Positions 45,335-54,509 of a stretch of 64,000 nucleotides of DNA are shown here, in pieces; position 1 is the stretch's first letter, and each line of letters begins with the position of its first letter. A program made the position numbers and the translations under genes. The notes beneath the pieces are model-generated. The model saw nothing but the letters and a program-made list of their open reading frames with translations. It was not told the DNA's origin and did no database searches. The stretch is from Shinella yambaruensis (GTDB lineage: Bacteria > Pseudomonadota > Alphaproteobacteria > Rhizobiales > Rhizobiaceae): contig NZ_JALJCK010000001.1 of NCBI RefSeq assembly GCF_022899355.1, forward strand, positions 348,346 through 412,345. The letters are read 5' to 3'.

Positions 45335-45796
45335 ATGGCGCATTTGGATGCAATCGATACTGCGATCCTCAAGGCTCTCCAGCAGAACGGGCGGATTTCC
45401 AACGCGGAGCTTGCCGAGCGCGTCGGCCTGTCGCCCTCGGCCTGCTCGCGCCGTCTCGACATCCTCGAAAAATCCGGCACCGTCACAGGTTATCACGCCC
45501 GCATTTCGCCCAAGGCGCTCGACTACAAGATGATCGCCATCGTGCACATCTCGCTGTCCGGCCAGTTCGCCAAGACGCTCGCGGAATTCGAGGCGGCGGT
45601 GAAGCTCTGCCCCAATGTGCTGGTCTGCTACCTGATGTCGGGCGAATACGACTACATCCTGCGTGTCGCCGCCAAGGACCTGGAGGACTACGAGCGCATC
45701 CACCGCGACTGGCTGTCGGCGCTGCCCCATGTGGTGAAGATCAATTCGAGCTTCGCGCTGCGCGAGATCATCGACCGGCCGAATGTCGGGGTCTAG
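45335..45796 (+). CDS. Lrp/AsnC-family transcriptional regulator, likely AldR
   Basis: 153 residues. N-terminal winged helix-turn-helix DAIDTAILKALQQNGRI and SNAELAERVGLSPSACSRRL, then the RAM ligand-binding domain (IAIVHISLSG, VLVCYLMSGEYDYILRV). GAAGGAA stands before the ATG. Divergent from ald with 164 bp between, so the local target is almost surely ald, with alanine as the likely effector. The name AldR is inferred from context. Confidence 0.9.
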   Translation: MAHLDAIDTAILKALQQNGRISNAELAERVGLSPSACSRRLDILEKSGTVTGYHARISPKALDYKMIAIVHISLSGQFAKTLAEFEAAVKLCPNVLVCYLMSGEYDYILRVAAKDLEDYERIHRDWLSALPHVVKINSSFALREIIDRPNVGV

Positions 45797-45833
45797 GTCA
45801 TTCCGGTTTCACGCCATTCCGGGCAAATCGGCC

Positions 45834-47081
45834 TTAGCTTGAAACGACCCGGTTGCGGCCGGCATTCTTTGCGGCATAGAGCCGGGCATCGGCGGCCGAA
45901 AGCAGCGCGTTCAGCGTCGTGCCGTCGCTGTAGCTGTTGGCGACCCCGATGCTGACCGTCACCGTCACGCCGTCCGGCCGGCGGATTTCGGCCTCGACGG
46001 TCCGGCGCAGCATTTCCGCCCGATCGGCACCGACCGCCGGGGGCATGTCCTCGCAGATCACCACGAACTCCTCGCCGCCGAAGCGGAACAGGCGGTCGCC
46101 GGCGCGCAGCGCCCGCTGCAGGCAGGCGGCTGTCTCCTTCAGCACGCCATCGCCGGCAAGATGGCCGAAGCGGTCGTTGACCTGCTTGAAATGATCGGCA
46201 TCGATGATCATCAGCGCCATCGGCTTGCCCTCCGCCAGCATGGCCGACAGGATGCGCGGCGCCTCGAACTCCAGGCGGCTGCGATCATAGACCCCCGTCA
46301 GCGCGTCGCGGCCGGAGCGGTCGAGCAGGTCCTCGTAGCGCTCGCGGAAGGTGAGATCGGCGAAGATATCCGATATCGGCCGCGGCGAGACGGGAATCGC
46401 CGAGATGCGCGAATAATGCAGATAGATGGTGATCAGCACCGCATAGGCGCTCGCCGCCATCATCTTGGCGATCCAGCCGCCCCAGAAGACCTCCGGCGGC
46501 GCACCGTTGAGGAAATGCAGCGCGGCGAAGAAGCCGATCTGGTCGAAGGTGAGCACGGCAACGCCCGAGACGAAGAACCGCATGGCCGTGCTCTTCCTGA
46601 AGACCCGCCCGAGCCGCTCGTAGAGCAGGATGATCACCAGCGAATCGAGATAGAGCAGCGTCGTGCCCCAGAGCATCAGCCAGCCCATCTCGTCGATGAA
46701 GGCGAGATCGGCGATGCGTCCCGGCACCACGCCGATCGTCTGGTGATGGCGCAGGAAGAAGCCGAGGCCGACCGTCAGGAAGTTGCCCGCGAGCAGGCCG
46801 TAGATCGGCGCGCGCACCACCGCCGCGTCCTCCTTCACATAGAGCAGGAGGATCATCATCAGCTTGCCGGAAAACAGCACCGAGGAGCCTGGCGAGATGA
46901 CGCCGAAGGGCAATTCGATGTAGAAGACCGCTGCAAGATAGGTCTCCAGAAAATGCATCACGCCGAGCGCGGCGATGAAGACGCCGATGCCCAACTGATG
47001 GCGCAGGTGCAGGAGGCCCACCATGAAGACGAAGTAGAACCCGGCCTCTATGAGAAGCAGGATCAGGTTTTCAATACCCAT
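45834..47081 (-). CDS. Membrane-bound diguanylate cyclase (GGDEF)
   Basis: 415 residues. Six or seven hydrophobic segments fill residues 1-225 (a MASE-like input domain), followed by a GGDEF domain from about 250. The active-site loop is GGEEF (about residue 335), and RAGD with the spacing known from PleD precedes it, so the product-inhibition I-site is retained. It should make cyclic di-GMP in response to an unknown signal. No EAL domain. It is convergent with lrp, ending 37 bp away. Confidence 0.92.
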   Translation of the reverse strand: MGIENLILLLIEAGFYFVFMVGLLHLRHQLGIGVFIAALGVMHFLETYLAAVFYIELPFGVISPGSSVLFSGKLMMILLLYVKEDAAVVRAPIYGLLAGNFLTVGLGFFLRHHQTIGVVPGRIADLAFIDEMGWLMLWGTTLLYLDSLVIILLYERLGRVFRKSTAMRFFVSGVAVLTFDQIGFFAALHFLNGAPPEVFWGGWIAKMMAASAYAVLITIYLHYSRISAIPVSPRPISDIFADLTFRERYEDLLDRSGRDALTGVYDRSRLEFEAPRILSAMLAEGKPMALMIIDADHFKQVNDRFGHLAGDGVLKETAACLQRALRAGDRLFRFGGEEFVVICEDMPPAVGADRAEMLRRTVEAEIRRPDGVTVTVSIGVANSYSDGTTLNALLSAADARLYAAKNAGRNRVVSS

Positions 47082-47234
47082 GGGCGGTCCGCAGCATCCT
47101 CGACTGCCCGCCAGCTAAACCCGGCGCGAGAGTCGCAACAAGTCGTTTTCCCGCGGATACAGGCAATCGCGCCGGTTCTCCAGCGCTTCCTTGCGATTTT
47201 TCACAACGGCGGGCGAAAATCCGCCCGGCGACGT

Positions 47235-47549
47235 TCAGACCTGCCGGTTTTCCACGCCGTCGCCGAAGAGCGAGGCGCCGTGCTGGTCGACAATCTGCCT
47301 GGCCTTGCGGAAGGTGGAGGCGACCGTATCGTCCCGCGAGGAGAAGAGATCGGCGCGGATGAAGCTGCGGGTCAGCACCCGCTCGCCATCCCGCTTCTCG
47401 ATCCTGCCGGCAAGGCGGTACTGCCCGCCTTCCGCAATGGGGGCCGCGACGAGGGTGAGGTCGTTGTAGGCCTCGGTTTCCTCCGCGACTTTCGCCGGAG
47501 CTGCCGAGTCGCCGCCGCGACCGAAGAGTTTTGAAAAGAACGATGCCAT
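47235..47549 (-). CDS. HlyU family protein
   Basis: 104 residues. The conserved core is APIAEGGQYRLAGRIEK followed by RSFIRADLFSSRDDTVAST, which matches the HlyU-family pattern known as a putative transcriptional activator of haemolysin genes. The N-terminus MASFFSKLFGRGG is typical. No haemolysin gene is adjacent, so the rhizobial role is unknown. It lies alone between ilvA and the GGDEF gene. Confidence 0.85.
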   Translation of the reverse strand: MASFFSKLFGRGGDSAAPAKVAEETEAYNDLTLVAAPIAEGGQYRLAGRIEKRDGERVLTRSFIRADLFSSRDDTVASTFRKARQIVDQHGASLFGDGVENRQV

Positions 47550-47663
47550 GGCCGATTGCTAACACAGGCCGCGGCAGCCTCCAAGGGGAGAGCTGTGGAT
47601 ACTCGCCTCCTGGCCGCGCCCTTCCCCCTTCGGCAGAAGGCCGCGGCGGGCGGATGCGGAACG

Positions 47664-48911
47664 CTAGATCACGAGATTGGCCAGAATCTCGTTTTCCGTG
47701 ATGTCCTGGTAGCGCAGGCCCGCGCCGTCGAAGGCCTTCTTCAGCGCGGCGAAATTCTCCGGCGCCCTGGTCTCGATGCCGATGAGGATCGAACCGAAGT
47801 TGCGGGCGGATTTCTTGAGATATTCGAAGCGGGCGATGTCGTCGTCCGGGCCGAGCAGGTTGAGGAAATCGCGCAGCGCGCCGGGGCGCTGGGCAAGGCG
47901 CAGGATGAAGTACTTCTTCAGCCCCGCATGCCGCATGGCCCGCTCCTTGACGTCGGGCAGGCGCTCGAAATCGAAATTGCCGCCGGAAACGACCGCGACG
48001 ACCGTCTTGCCCTCCAGCGCCTCCCGGCCCAGCGCGTCCAGCGCCGTCAGCGACAGCGCGCCGGCCGGCTCCAGCACCACGCCCTCGACGTTCAGCATGT
48101 CGATCATCGTCACGCAGATCGCGTTCTCCGACAGCAGCATCACCTGGTCGGCGGAAAAGCGGCTGAGCGCGGCGAAGTTCAGCGCCCCGATCTGGCCGAC
48201 CGCGGCACCGTCGACGAAATTGTCGACCTGGTCGAGCGTCACCACGGTTCCGCTTTCGAGGCTGCGCCGCAGGCTCGGCGCGCCGGCCGGCTCGCAGAAG
48301 ACAAAGCTCGACGGGCCCATCCTGCCGTCGAGATAGCCGGTGATGCCGGAGGCAAGGCCGCCGCCGCCGACCGGCAGCACCACGAGGTCCGGCAGCCTGC
48401 CATCGGGCAGCTGCGCGACGAATTCCGCGGCCACCGTCGCCTGCCCCTCGATGATATCGGCATGGTCGAAGGGCGGCACCATCAGCGCGCCGGTCGCCTC
48501 CGCATGGTCGCGCGCGGCCTTGTAGCACTGGTCGAAGAAGTCGCCGATGAGCTTGATCGTCACGAAGTCGCCGCCGAACATGCGCGTCTTGTCGATCTTC
48601 TGCTGCGGCGTCGTCACCGGCATGAAGACCACGCCCGGCACGCCGAAATGGCGGCAGACGAAGGCAAAGCCCTGCGCGTGGTTGCCGGCCGAGGCGCAGA
48701 CGAAGCTGCGCGCACCGGCATCGTCGGCGAGAACCTTGCGGAAGAAGTTGAACGCCCCCCGGATCTTGTAGGAGCGCACCGGCGAGAGGTCCTCGCGCTT
48801 GAGGTAGATCTCCGCGCCGTAGCGGGCGGAAAGGTGTTCGTTCAGCTGGAGCGGCGTTTCGGGGAAGAGTCCGCGCAGGGCCTCCATGGCCGTGTCGACG
48901 TCGGATGTCAT
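47664..48911 (-). CDS. ilvA: Threonine ammonia-lyase
   Basis: PLP enzyme that deaminates threonine to 2-oxobutanoate, the first step of isoleucine synthesis. The PLP lysine is in VRSYKIRGAFN, the phosphate-binding loop is GGGGLASG and the substrate loop ASAGNHAQGFA. A C-terminal ACT-like regulatory region follows (about residues 330-415, YFILRLAQRPGALRDFLNLL). The ATG at 48911 gives 415 residues, the family length; the frame to 49103 is not supported. It is divergent from trkH. Confidence 0.94.
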   Translation of the reverse strand: MTSDVDTAMEALRGLFPETPLQLNEHLSARYGAEIYLKREDLSPVRSYKIRGAFNFFRKVLADDAGARSFVCASAGNHAQGFAFVCRHFGVPGVVFMPVTTPQQKIDKTRMFGGDFVTIKLIGDFFDQCYKAARDHAEATGALMVPPFDHADIIEGQATVAAEFVAQLPDGRLPDLVVLPVGGGGLASGITGYLDGRMGPSSFVFCEPAGAPSLRRSLESGTVVTLDQVDNFVDGAAVGQIGALNFAALSRFSADQVMLLSENAICVTMIDMLNVEGVVLEPAGALSLTALDALGREALEGKTVVAVVSGGNFDFERLPDVKERAMRHAGLKKYFILRLAQRPGALRDFLNLLGPDDDIARFEYLKKSARNFGSILIGIETRAPENFAALKKAFDGAGLRYQDITENEILANLVI

Positions 48912-49171
48912 GCTCTGGTCCGTGTTCGATAGGATTGGGTTCAAAATGCTGCGTGTCTTGCCTTCGGGAGAGGACAGAGGCAGGGAAAGCCGGTCATTCT
49001 TCAAACCTTTCCGACGCCCCGCGGCCGCGGGGCCCACGAAGCAGAACCCGCCCGAACCGGATGGACCGCGCCGCCGCGCCATCCTTGAGTTTGGACGATG
49101 CAAAGGCTATGGCATATCGACGCGACGGTTACCACCCGCCCTGGCCACCATGGCCTCTTCGAGACCAGAAC

Positions 49172-50626
49172 TTGAACGCCACCATCTTCCGATCAGCCAT
49201 CAACATCGCAGCGATCAGCGGAATCTACCTTTCCGTGGCGATGCTGATCCCGGCACTCATCGACGTCTATTACGGCCACCCCGATTCGGAGGTTTTCTTT
49301 CTCTCCGCCTTCATGACCGGCGGTCTCTCGCTCACCACCGCCGCGGCCACGCGCGCCGGCCCGCCGCCGTTCAACAAGCGCATGGGCTTTCTGGTCGTCA
49401 ACATGCTCTGGCTTTCCGGCAGCATCATCGGCGCCATCCCGCTCTGGCTGTCCTCGCTGAACCTCACCTTCGCGCAGGCCTTCTTCGAATCGGTCTCGGC
49501 GATCAGCACGACCGGCTCCACCGTCATCGTCGGCCTCGACCATGCGCCGCCCGGCGTGCTGATGTGGCGCTCGCTGCTGCACTGGCTCGGCGGCATCGGC
49601 ATTCTCGCACTCGGCCTCTTCATCATGCCGTATCTGCGCGTCGGCGGCATGTCCTTCTTCAAGCTGGAATCGTCGGACACGGCCGACAAGCCCTTCGCCC
49701 GCATCGCAAGCTACACCCGCGCCTTCCTCGCCCTCTATATCGGCATCACCCTGCTGTGCGCCGTGATCTACGCCGCGCTCGGCATGAACCGCTTCGACGC
49801 GCTGAACCACGCCATGTCGACGGTCGCGACCGGCGGGCTTTCGACGCACGACGCCTCCTTCGGCTATTTCAAGAGCCTGCCGCTGCTGTGGGCCGCCACC
49901 TTCTTCATGACGCTTTCCAGCCTGCCCTTCTCGCTGCTCATCCTCTTCGTCGTGCGCGGGCGCATCGATGCCTGGCGCGATCCGCAGATCCGCGTCTTCC
50001 TCGGCTATCTCGTGCTCTTCGCGCTCGCGGCCAGCATATTCCAGCGGCTGGAGAACGGCGTCAGCTTCCACGAGGCGCTTGCCCACTCCTTCTTCACGGT
50101 CGCCTCCATTCTCTCGACGACCGGCTTTGCCAGCGACGACTATACGCAATGGGGCCATTTCATCGTGGCGCTCGCCTTCGTCGCCACCTTCATGGGCGGC
50201 TGTTCAGGCTCCACTTCCGGCGGCCTGAAGGCCTATCGCCTGATCATCCTCTTCAACTTCATCCGCACCGGCCTCTACCGCCTGATCTATCCGGACGGCA
50301 TTCATGCCGTCCGCTACGGCCCGATGACGGTCGACGCCGATTTCCAGCGCGGCGTCTTCCTGTTCTTCATCACCTATGTGGCGCTCTCCGCGGTAGGGGC
50401 GATCGTGCTCGGGCTGATGGGCTATGACGTCCTGACGGCCGTCTCGGCGGCCGCCACCTCGCTGTCGAATGTCGGCCCCGGTATCACGCAGGCGATCGGC
50501 CCGGCCGGCACGTTCGCGGTCTTCCACGATGCGGCGCTCTACGTGCTCTCCTTCCTGATGCTGCTCGGCCGCCTCGAAATCCTGACCGTGCTCGTCATCC
50601 TGACGCCGCTCTTCTGGAAGAACTGA
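49172..50626 (+). CDS. trkH: TrkH-family potassium uptake protein
   Basis: Inner-membrane K+ channel subunit of the Trk system. Four pore-loop motifs are visible in order: ISTTGSTVI, STVATGGLST, ILSTTGFAS and LSNVGPG, with about ten membrane segments between. The TTG at 49172 gives the family-like start LNATIFRSAI and about 484 residues. An ATG at 49109 would add a Pro/Trp-rich stretch of 21 residues and cannot be ruled out. The regulatory partner TrkA is not in the window. Confidence 0.93.
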   Translation: MNATIFRSAINIAAISGIYLSVAMLIPALIDVYYGHPDSEVFFLSAFMTGGLSLTTAAATRAGPPPFNKRMGFLVVNMLWLSGSIIGAIPLWLSSLNLTFAQAFFESVSAISTTGSTVIVGLDHAPPGVLMWRSLLHWLGGIGILALGLFIMPYLRVGGMSFFKLESSDTADKPFARIASYTRAFLALYIGITLLCAVIYAALGMNRFDALNHAMSTVATGGLSTHDASFGYFKSLPLLWAATFFMTLSSLPFSLLILFVVRGRIDAWRDPQIRVFLGYLVLFALAASIFQRLENGVSFHEALAHSFFTVASILSTTGFASDDYTQWGHFIVALAFVATFMGGCSGSTSGGLKAYRLIILFNFIRTGLYRLIYPDGIHAVRYGPMTVDADFQRGVFLFFITYVALSAVGAIVLGLMGYDVLTAVSAAATSLSNVGPGITQAIGPAGTFAVFHDAALYVLSFLMLLGRLEILTVLVILTPLFWKN

Positions 50627-50706
50627 TCGCGCGACGACCTGCGGGCGTTCTTGACTGTTGCCATGCTTCTTCGCATCCTGCCGCCAACCGGCTGGAGGAA
50701 GACGGA

Positions 50707-51285
50707 ATGTTCGTGTCGAAGTCCCTGTTGCGCATGACCTTTGTTGCCGCGCTCGCACCCACGCTCGCCCTTGCCGGTCCCCTCGCGGATGCGGCGAAGA
50801 AAGCGGAGGAACAGGCCGCGGCCGGCGACACGGTCGGCGCGCACAACACGATCCGCGATGCCTTCGGGGCCTTCGCAGCCACCCTGCCCTTCTCGATCGG
50901 CAAGGCCGTCTTCGTTTCGGCCGCGCCGGAGGGCTACGGCATGTATGCGGTGCGGCCGGAAGCCAGCTTCAAGGCCGGCGAGGCGCTGATCTCCTATGTC
51001 GAGCCGGTCGGCCTCACCTGGCGGCCGGCCGACGGAGGCCTGCTCGAATCGCATTTCACCGTCGACCTGGAGCTGCTCGATCCGAAGGGCACGGTGCTCG
51101 CTGAGCAGAAGGCCTTCGGCTCGTTCGACTTCAAGGGCAGCGTGCGCAACCAGGAGGTCTTCGCCAAGCTGACGCTCAATCTCAGCGGCCCGCCGGTCGG
51201 CGACTATGTGCTGCGCTACCGCTTTCGCGATGCCGCAAGCGGCGCGGTCGCGATCAGCGAGCAGCCCTTCAAGATCGTTCCCTGA
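50707..51285 (+). CDS. Exported protein of unknown function
   Basis: 192 residues, with a signal peptide (SLLRMTFVAALAPTLALA). The mature part begins GPLADAAKKAEEQAAAGD, a short helix, followed by beta-rich sequence that resembles an immunoglobulin-like or transport-accessory fold (GSFDFKGSVRNQEVFAKL, VGDYVLRYRFRD). GGAGGAA lies about seven bases before the ATG. It lies alone downstream of trkH. Family not recognised. Confidence 0.75.
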   Translation: MFVSKSLLRMTFVAALAPTLALAGPLADAAKKAEEQAAAGDTVGAHNTIRDAFGAFAATLPFSIGKAVFVSAAPEGYGMYAVRPEASFKAGEALISYVEPVGLTWRPADGGLLESHFTVDLELLDPKGTVLAEQKAFGSFDFKGSVRNQEVFAKLTLNLSGPPVGDYVLRYRFRDAASGAVAISEQPFKIVP

Positions 51286-51359
51286 TCGACTTTTCCACAG
51301 GCACGCAGAGAATTGTGACAAGCCGGAATCGGCGCTTTCCAGAGGATTGACGGTCAATT

Positions 51360-51377
51360 ATGACAGCCGCATGACAA
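51360..51377 (-). promoter_or_regulatory. PHO box upstream of the DUF47-pit operon
   Basis: Read on the minus strand, TTGTCATGCGGCTGTCAT contains two TGTCAT half-sites spaced by 11 bp, the PhoB-binding pattern. It lies 23 bp before the first gene's ATG, close enough to overlap the promoter or leader, which fits repression by PhoB as reported for orfA-pit in Sinorhizobium meliloti. Confidence 0.7.
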
Positions 51378-51400
51378 CCCCAGCCACGTAAGGGGCACCC

Positions 51401-52045
51401 ATGCTTTCGCTGTTTCGCAAACTCATGCCGCGCGAGGACCGTTTCTTCGATCTCTTCGAGCAGCATTCCCGCACCGTCGTCGGCGCTGCCGAAGCCCTGC
51501 AGTCGCTCCTTGCCGGCGGGCCGGACATGGAAAGACACTGCAACCGCATCGTCGAACTGGAAGACAAGGCCGACGACATCACCCGCGAGGTGCTGCTCGC
51601 CGTGCGCCGCAGCTTCATCACGCCCTTCGACCGTGGCGACATCAAGGACCTGATCCAGTCGATGGACGACGCCATCGACATGATGCACAAGACGGTCAAG
51701 ACCATCCGCCTCTACGAGCAGACGAGCTTCCAGCCCGGCATGCAGGAAATGGGCGAGGCGGTCGTCAAGGCCGCCCATCTTATCGCCGAGGCCATTCCGC
51801 TGCTCGACAAGGTGGGCGTGCATGCCGGCCGCCTCAGCACGATCGCCGAGGAGGTCACCCGCGTCGAGGGCCGCTCGGACGAGCTGCACGACCAGGGCCT
51901 CAAGGACCTCTTCAGGCAATACGGCAAGACCGACCCGATGGCCTATATCATCGGCAGCGAGATCTATGGCGAGCTCGAGAAGGTCGTCGACCGCTTCGAG
52001 GACGTCGCCAATGAAATCAGCGGTATCGTGATCGAGAACGTCTGA
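51401..52045 (+). CDS. DUF47 PhoU-like accessory protein of Pit transporter
   Basis: 214 residues, all-helical and acidic, of the DUF47/PhoU-like family (called OrfA in S. meliloti). The family pattern PREDRFFDLFEQHSRTVV and ELEDKADDITREV is clear, as is TPFDRGDIKDLIQSMDD. It overlaps the pit gene by one base (TGATG), so the two are coupled. It probably regulates or binds the transporter. A PHO box stands just upstream. Confidence 0.93.
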   Translation: MLSLFRKLMPREDRFFDLFEQHSRTVVGAAEALQSLLAGGPDMERHCNRIVELEDKADDITREVLLAVRRSFITPFDRGDIKDLIQSMDDAIDMMHKTVKTIRLYEQTSFQPGMQEMGEAVVKAAHLIAEAIPLLDKVGVHAGRLSTIAEEVTRVEGRSDELHDQGLKDLFRQYGKTDPMAYIIGSEIYGELEKVVDRFEDVANEISGIVIENV

Positions 52046-53052
52046 TGGACGCCACCCTCGCCTTTCCGCTGCTCGTCGGCCTCGTCGGCATCGCGCTGCT
52101 GTTCGATTTCCTGAACGGCCTGCACGATGCGGCGAACTCGATCGCCACGATCGTCTCGACGCGCGTGCTGCGCCCGCAATATGCCGTCATGTGGGCGGCG
52201 TTCTTCAACTTCATTGCCTTCCTGTTCTTCGGCCTGCATGTCGCCGAGACGCTCGGCAAGGGCATTATCGATCCTGGCATCGTCAGCCCGCTCGTCATCT
52301 TCGCGGCGCTGATGGGCGCGATCATCTGGAACGTCGTCACCTGGATCTTCGGCATCCCCTCCTCCTCCTCGCACGCCCTCATCGGCGGCCTCGTGGGCGC
52401 GGGCCTTGCCAAGACAGGCTTCGACGCGGTCGTCTGGAGCGGCCTCATCAAGACGGCGAGCGCCATCTTCCTGTCGCCCGCCATCGGCTTCCTGCTGGCC
52501 CTCATCCTCGTGCTCACGGTCTCCTGGCTCTTCGTGCGCCAGACGCCGTTCGCCGTCGACCGCACTTTCCGCGTCATGCAGTTCATCTCGGCCTCGCTCT
52601 ATTCGCTCGGCCATGGCGGCAACGACGCGCAGAAGACCATGGGCATCATCGCCGTCCTGCTGTTCTCGCAGGGCTATCTCGGCAACGAGTTCCATGTGCC
52701 CTTCTGGGTGGTCATCACCTGCCAGGCGGCGATGGCGCTGGGCACCCTGATGGGCGGCTGGCGCATCGTCCATACGATGGGCTCCAAGATCACCCGCCTC
52801 AACCCGATGCAGGGGTTCTGCGCGGAGACGGGCGGGGCGATCACCCTCTTCGCCGCCACCTGGCTCGGCATCCCGGTCTCGACCACGCACACGATCACCG
52901 GCGCGATCATCGGTGTCGGCGCCGCGCGCCGCGTCACTGCCGTGCGCTGGGGCATCGCCGGCAACATCGTCTGGGCCTGGATCATCACGCTGCCGTCCGC
53001 CGCCGCGATCTCCGCCCTCTTCTTCCTCACCATCAACGCCGTCACCGGCTGA
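52045..53052 (+). CDS. pit: PiT-family inorganic phosphate transporter
   Basis: Low-affinity phosphate transporter of the inner membrane, 335 residues with about ten hydrophobic segments. The two PiT signatures are present: FLNGLHDAANSIAT near the N-terminus and GHGGNDAQKTMGI in the middle, together with GIPSSSSHALIGGLVG and GIPVSTTHTITGAIIG. Coupled to the DUF47 gene and, with it, under the PHO box at 51360. Likely expressed when phosphate is sufficient. Confidence 0.95.
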   Translation: MDATLAFPLLVGLVGIALLFDFLNGLHDAANSIATIVSTRVLRPQYAVMWAAFFNFIAFLFFGLHVAETLGKGIIDPGIVSPLVIFAALMGAIIWNVVTWIFGIPSSSSHALIGGLVGAGLAKTGFDAVVWSGLIKTASAIFLSPAIGFLLALILVLTVSWLFVRQTPFAVDRTFRVMQFISASLYSLGHGGNDAQKTMGIIAVLLFSQGYLGNEFHVPFWVVITCQAAMALGTLMGGWRIVHTMGSKITRLNPMQGFCAETGGAITLFAATWLGIPVSTTHTITGAIIGVGAARRVTAVRWGIAGNIVWAWIITLPSAAAISALFFLTINAVTG

Positions 53053-53064
53053 GGCGAGCCCAAA

Positions 53065-53101
53065 CGGAAACGGCGGAAGCGTTGTCGCTCCCGCCGTTCC
53101 G
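53065..53101. terminator. Shared hairpin between pit and the convergent unknown gene
   Basis: CGGAAACGGCGG and CCGCCGTTCCG form a stem with one bulge. Short T-runs lie on both sides (TTTTC on the plus strand, GTTTCCGTTT on the minus). Confidence 0.7.
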
Positions 53102-53124
53102 GTCATGCCGTTTTCAATCGCCGA

Positions 53125-53928
53125 TCAGAAAAGATCAGATGCGTGGACCGGCTGGCCCAGATCGTGCGCCGCTGCGAAGTGGAACGCATCGGCGCCCGCC
53201 GCATCCGAGGCATCCTCGATGGCAAAGGGACGGGCGGCGAAGGCGGCCGTGTCGTGGTCGCCGTCGGGAGCCGCCATCTTCTTGAAGACGAAGGCGTCGG
53301 CGCCGCTGTGATCGTCGTCCGCCGGCTCGCCCGCCTTCTTCACGCTGGTGAACTTGAGCTGGATCTTGCTGAAGAGTTCGGCCGTCTTCGACGAATCGAA
53401 GAGATACTTGTCGGATTTGTCGTAATAGCTGCCGAAGGCCTTGAGGTTGATCTTGGCCGTGCCGATCACGTCACCGTCACCGTCCACCGCCTTGAACGTC
53501 ACCACATCGCCGGAAATCTTCGTCGAGGTGATGGTCATCTTTTCGGTGCCGAGGGCGTAAACCAGCTTGAACTTGCTGAAATCCCCATCCTTCTCGAGGT
53601 TGAGGCTGTAGTTCATCTTCGTATTGAAGCTGTCGGTGTAGGTCGCCTTGATGGTAAGGCCGGCCTTCGTCTGCGCCGTGGAATAGGCCAGCTTGCTGCT
53701 ATAGCCCTCGGCCTCGATCTTCAGGCTCAGGCTCGTCGTGGTCTTGCCGACCTTCATCAGGATGTCGGTCTTGCTGTCGCCGAAGCTGCTGTCGACTTCA
53801 ACGGTGGCCTTCAGGGTCGTGGCGGTCTTGCTGAACTTGGTCAGCGTAACCGTAAAATCACCGACGCCGCTGAGCGAACCGTAGGTCTTCTGGAGATAGG
53901 CCTTCGTCAGGTATTTCGGAAATTTCAT
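53125..53928 (-). CDS. Unknown beta-rich protein, candidate type I secretion substrate
   Basis: 267 residues, no N-terminal signal peptide, no Cys and no Trp, rich in Ser, Thr, Lys and Asp with repeating short beta-strand patterns. The last 70 residues differ: acidic and Ala-rich with the repeated phrases GADAFVF and GADAFHF, and a hydrophobic-acidic end ASDLF. These resemble the GADTFVF phrase of RTX proteins and the uncleaved C-terminal signal of type I secreted proteins. GGGGGG stands four bases before the ATG. No secretion genes are adjacent. The function is unknown and the secretion idea is inference. Confidence 0.6.
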   Translation of the reverse strand: MKFPKYLTKAYLQKTYGSLSGVGDFTVTLTKFSKTATTLKATVEVDSSFGDSKTDILMKVGKTTTSLSLKIEAEGYSSKLAYSTAQTKAGLTIKATYTDSFNTKMNYSLNLEKDGDFSKFKLVYALGTEKMTITSTKISGDVVTFKAVDGDGDVIGTAKINLKAFGSYYDKSDKYLFDSSKTAELFSKIQLKFTSVKKAGEPADDDHSGADAFVFKKMAAPDGDHDTAAFAARPFAIEDASDAAGADAFHFAAAHDLGQPVHASDLF

Positions 53929-54197
53929 CTACGCCCCCCAATGGTGCTCCACATTGAAACATTGGGCGCTAAAAAAGCGAAAGTTCTTTTACCTGGCAAG
54001 ACTTCGCCTATAGATTGCGCCTCTTCGGCGCCGAAGGAGGCAACTGTGTTGCAAGACCGGCACAGTCCGCCCTGGCATCGGCAGAAAAACGACGGTTTCC
54101 GACCGCAGGAGCCACGCAACCCGCGCCGCTCTGTCCTTTCGCCGGCCGGCTGCGAATCACCGGCACAAGGGACTTGCGACACCCCGTTGGTGCCGCA

Positions 54198-54282
54198 TGG
54201 TGCGGGCGGCGGGGATCGAACCCGCACAGCCAAGGCCGAGGGATTTTAAGTCCCTTGCGTCTACCAGTTTCGCCACGCCCGC
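54198..54282 (-). tRNA. tRNA-Leu (TAA)
   Basis: 85 nt with encoded CCA. Acceptor GCGGGCG pairs with CGCCCGC; the long variable arm of a class II tRNA is present, the T-arm reads GGGTTCGATCCCC, and the anticodon TAA lies at 54246-54248 in the loop CTTAAAA. Confidence 0.96.
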
Positions 54283-54448
54283 GTGCCCCGCTTTTCGGAA
54301 AGTCGAGGAGGTTCGTCAATAGGGCGTCCCGGAAATCTCCGGCCTTTCCCATCTCGGAAAGAGAGTGGTGAAGCCGGACCTTCGGATGTCGGACGATCGA
54401 GGAACCGGATACGGATACCCGCATTTCGCGCGGTTTGCGGGCGGGTAC

Positions 54449-54483
54449 GAAAAGCGGCGCGGCCTTATGCAGGCCGCGCCGCT
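54449..54483 (-). terminator. Rho-independent terminator after wrbA
   Basis: AGCGGCGCGGCCT and AGGCCGCGCCGCT form a perfect 13 bp stem with a 5 nt loop, followed on the minus strand by TTTTCG. Confidence 0.9.
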
Positions 54484-54509
54484 CTGTTCGGCGACGTTTC
54501 AGGAGAACG

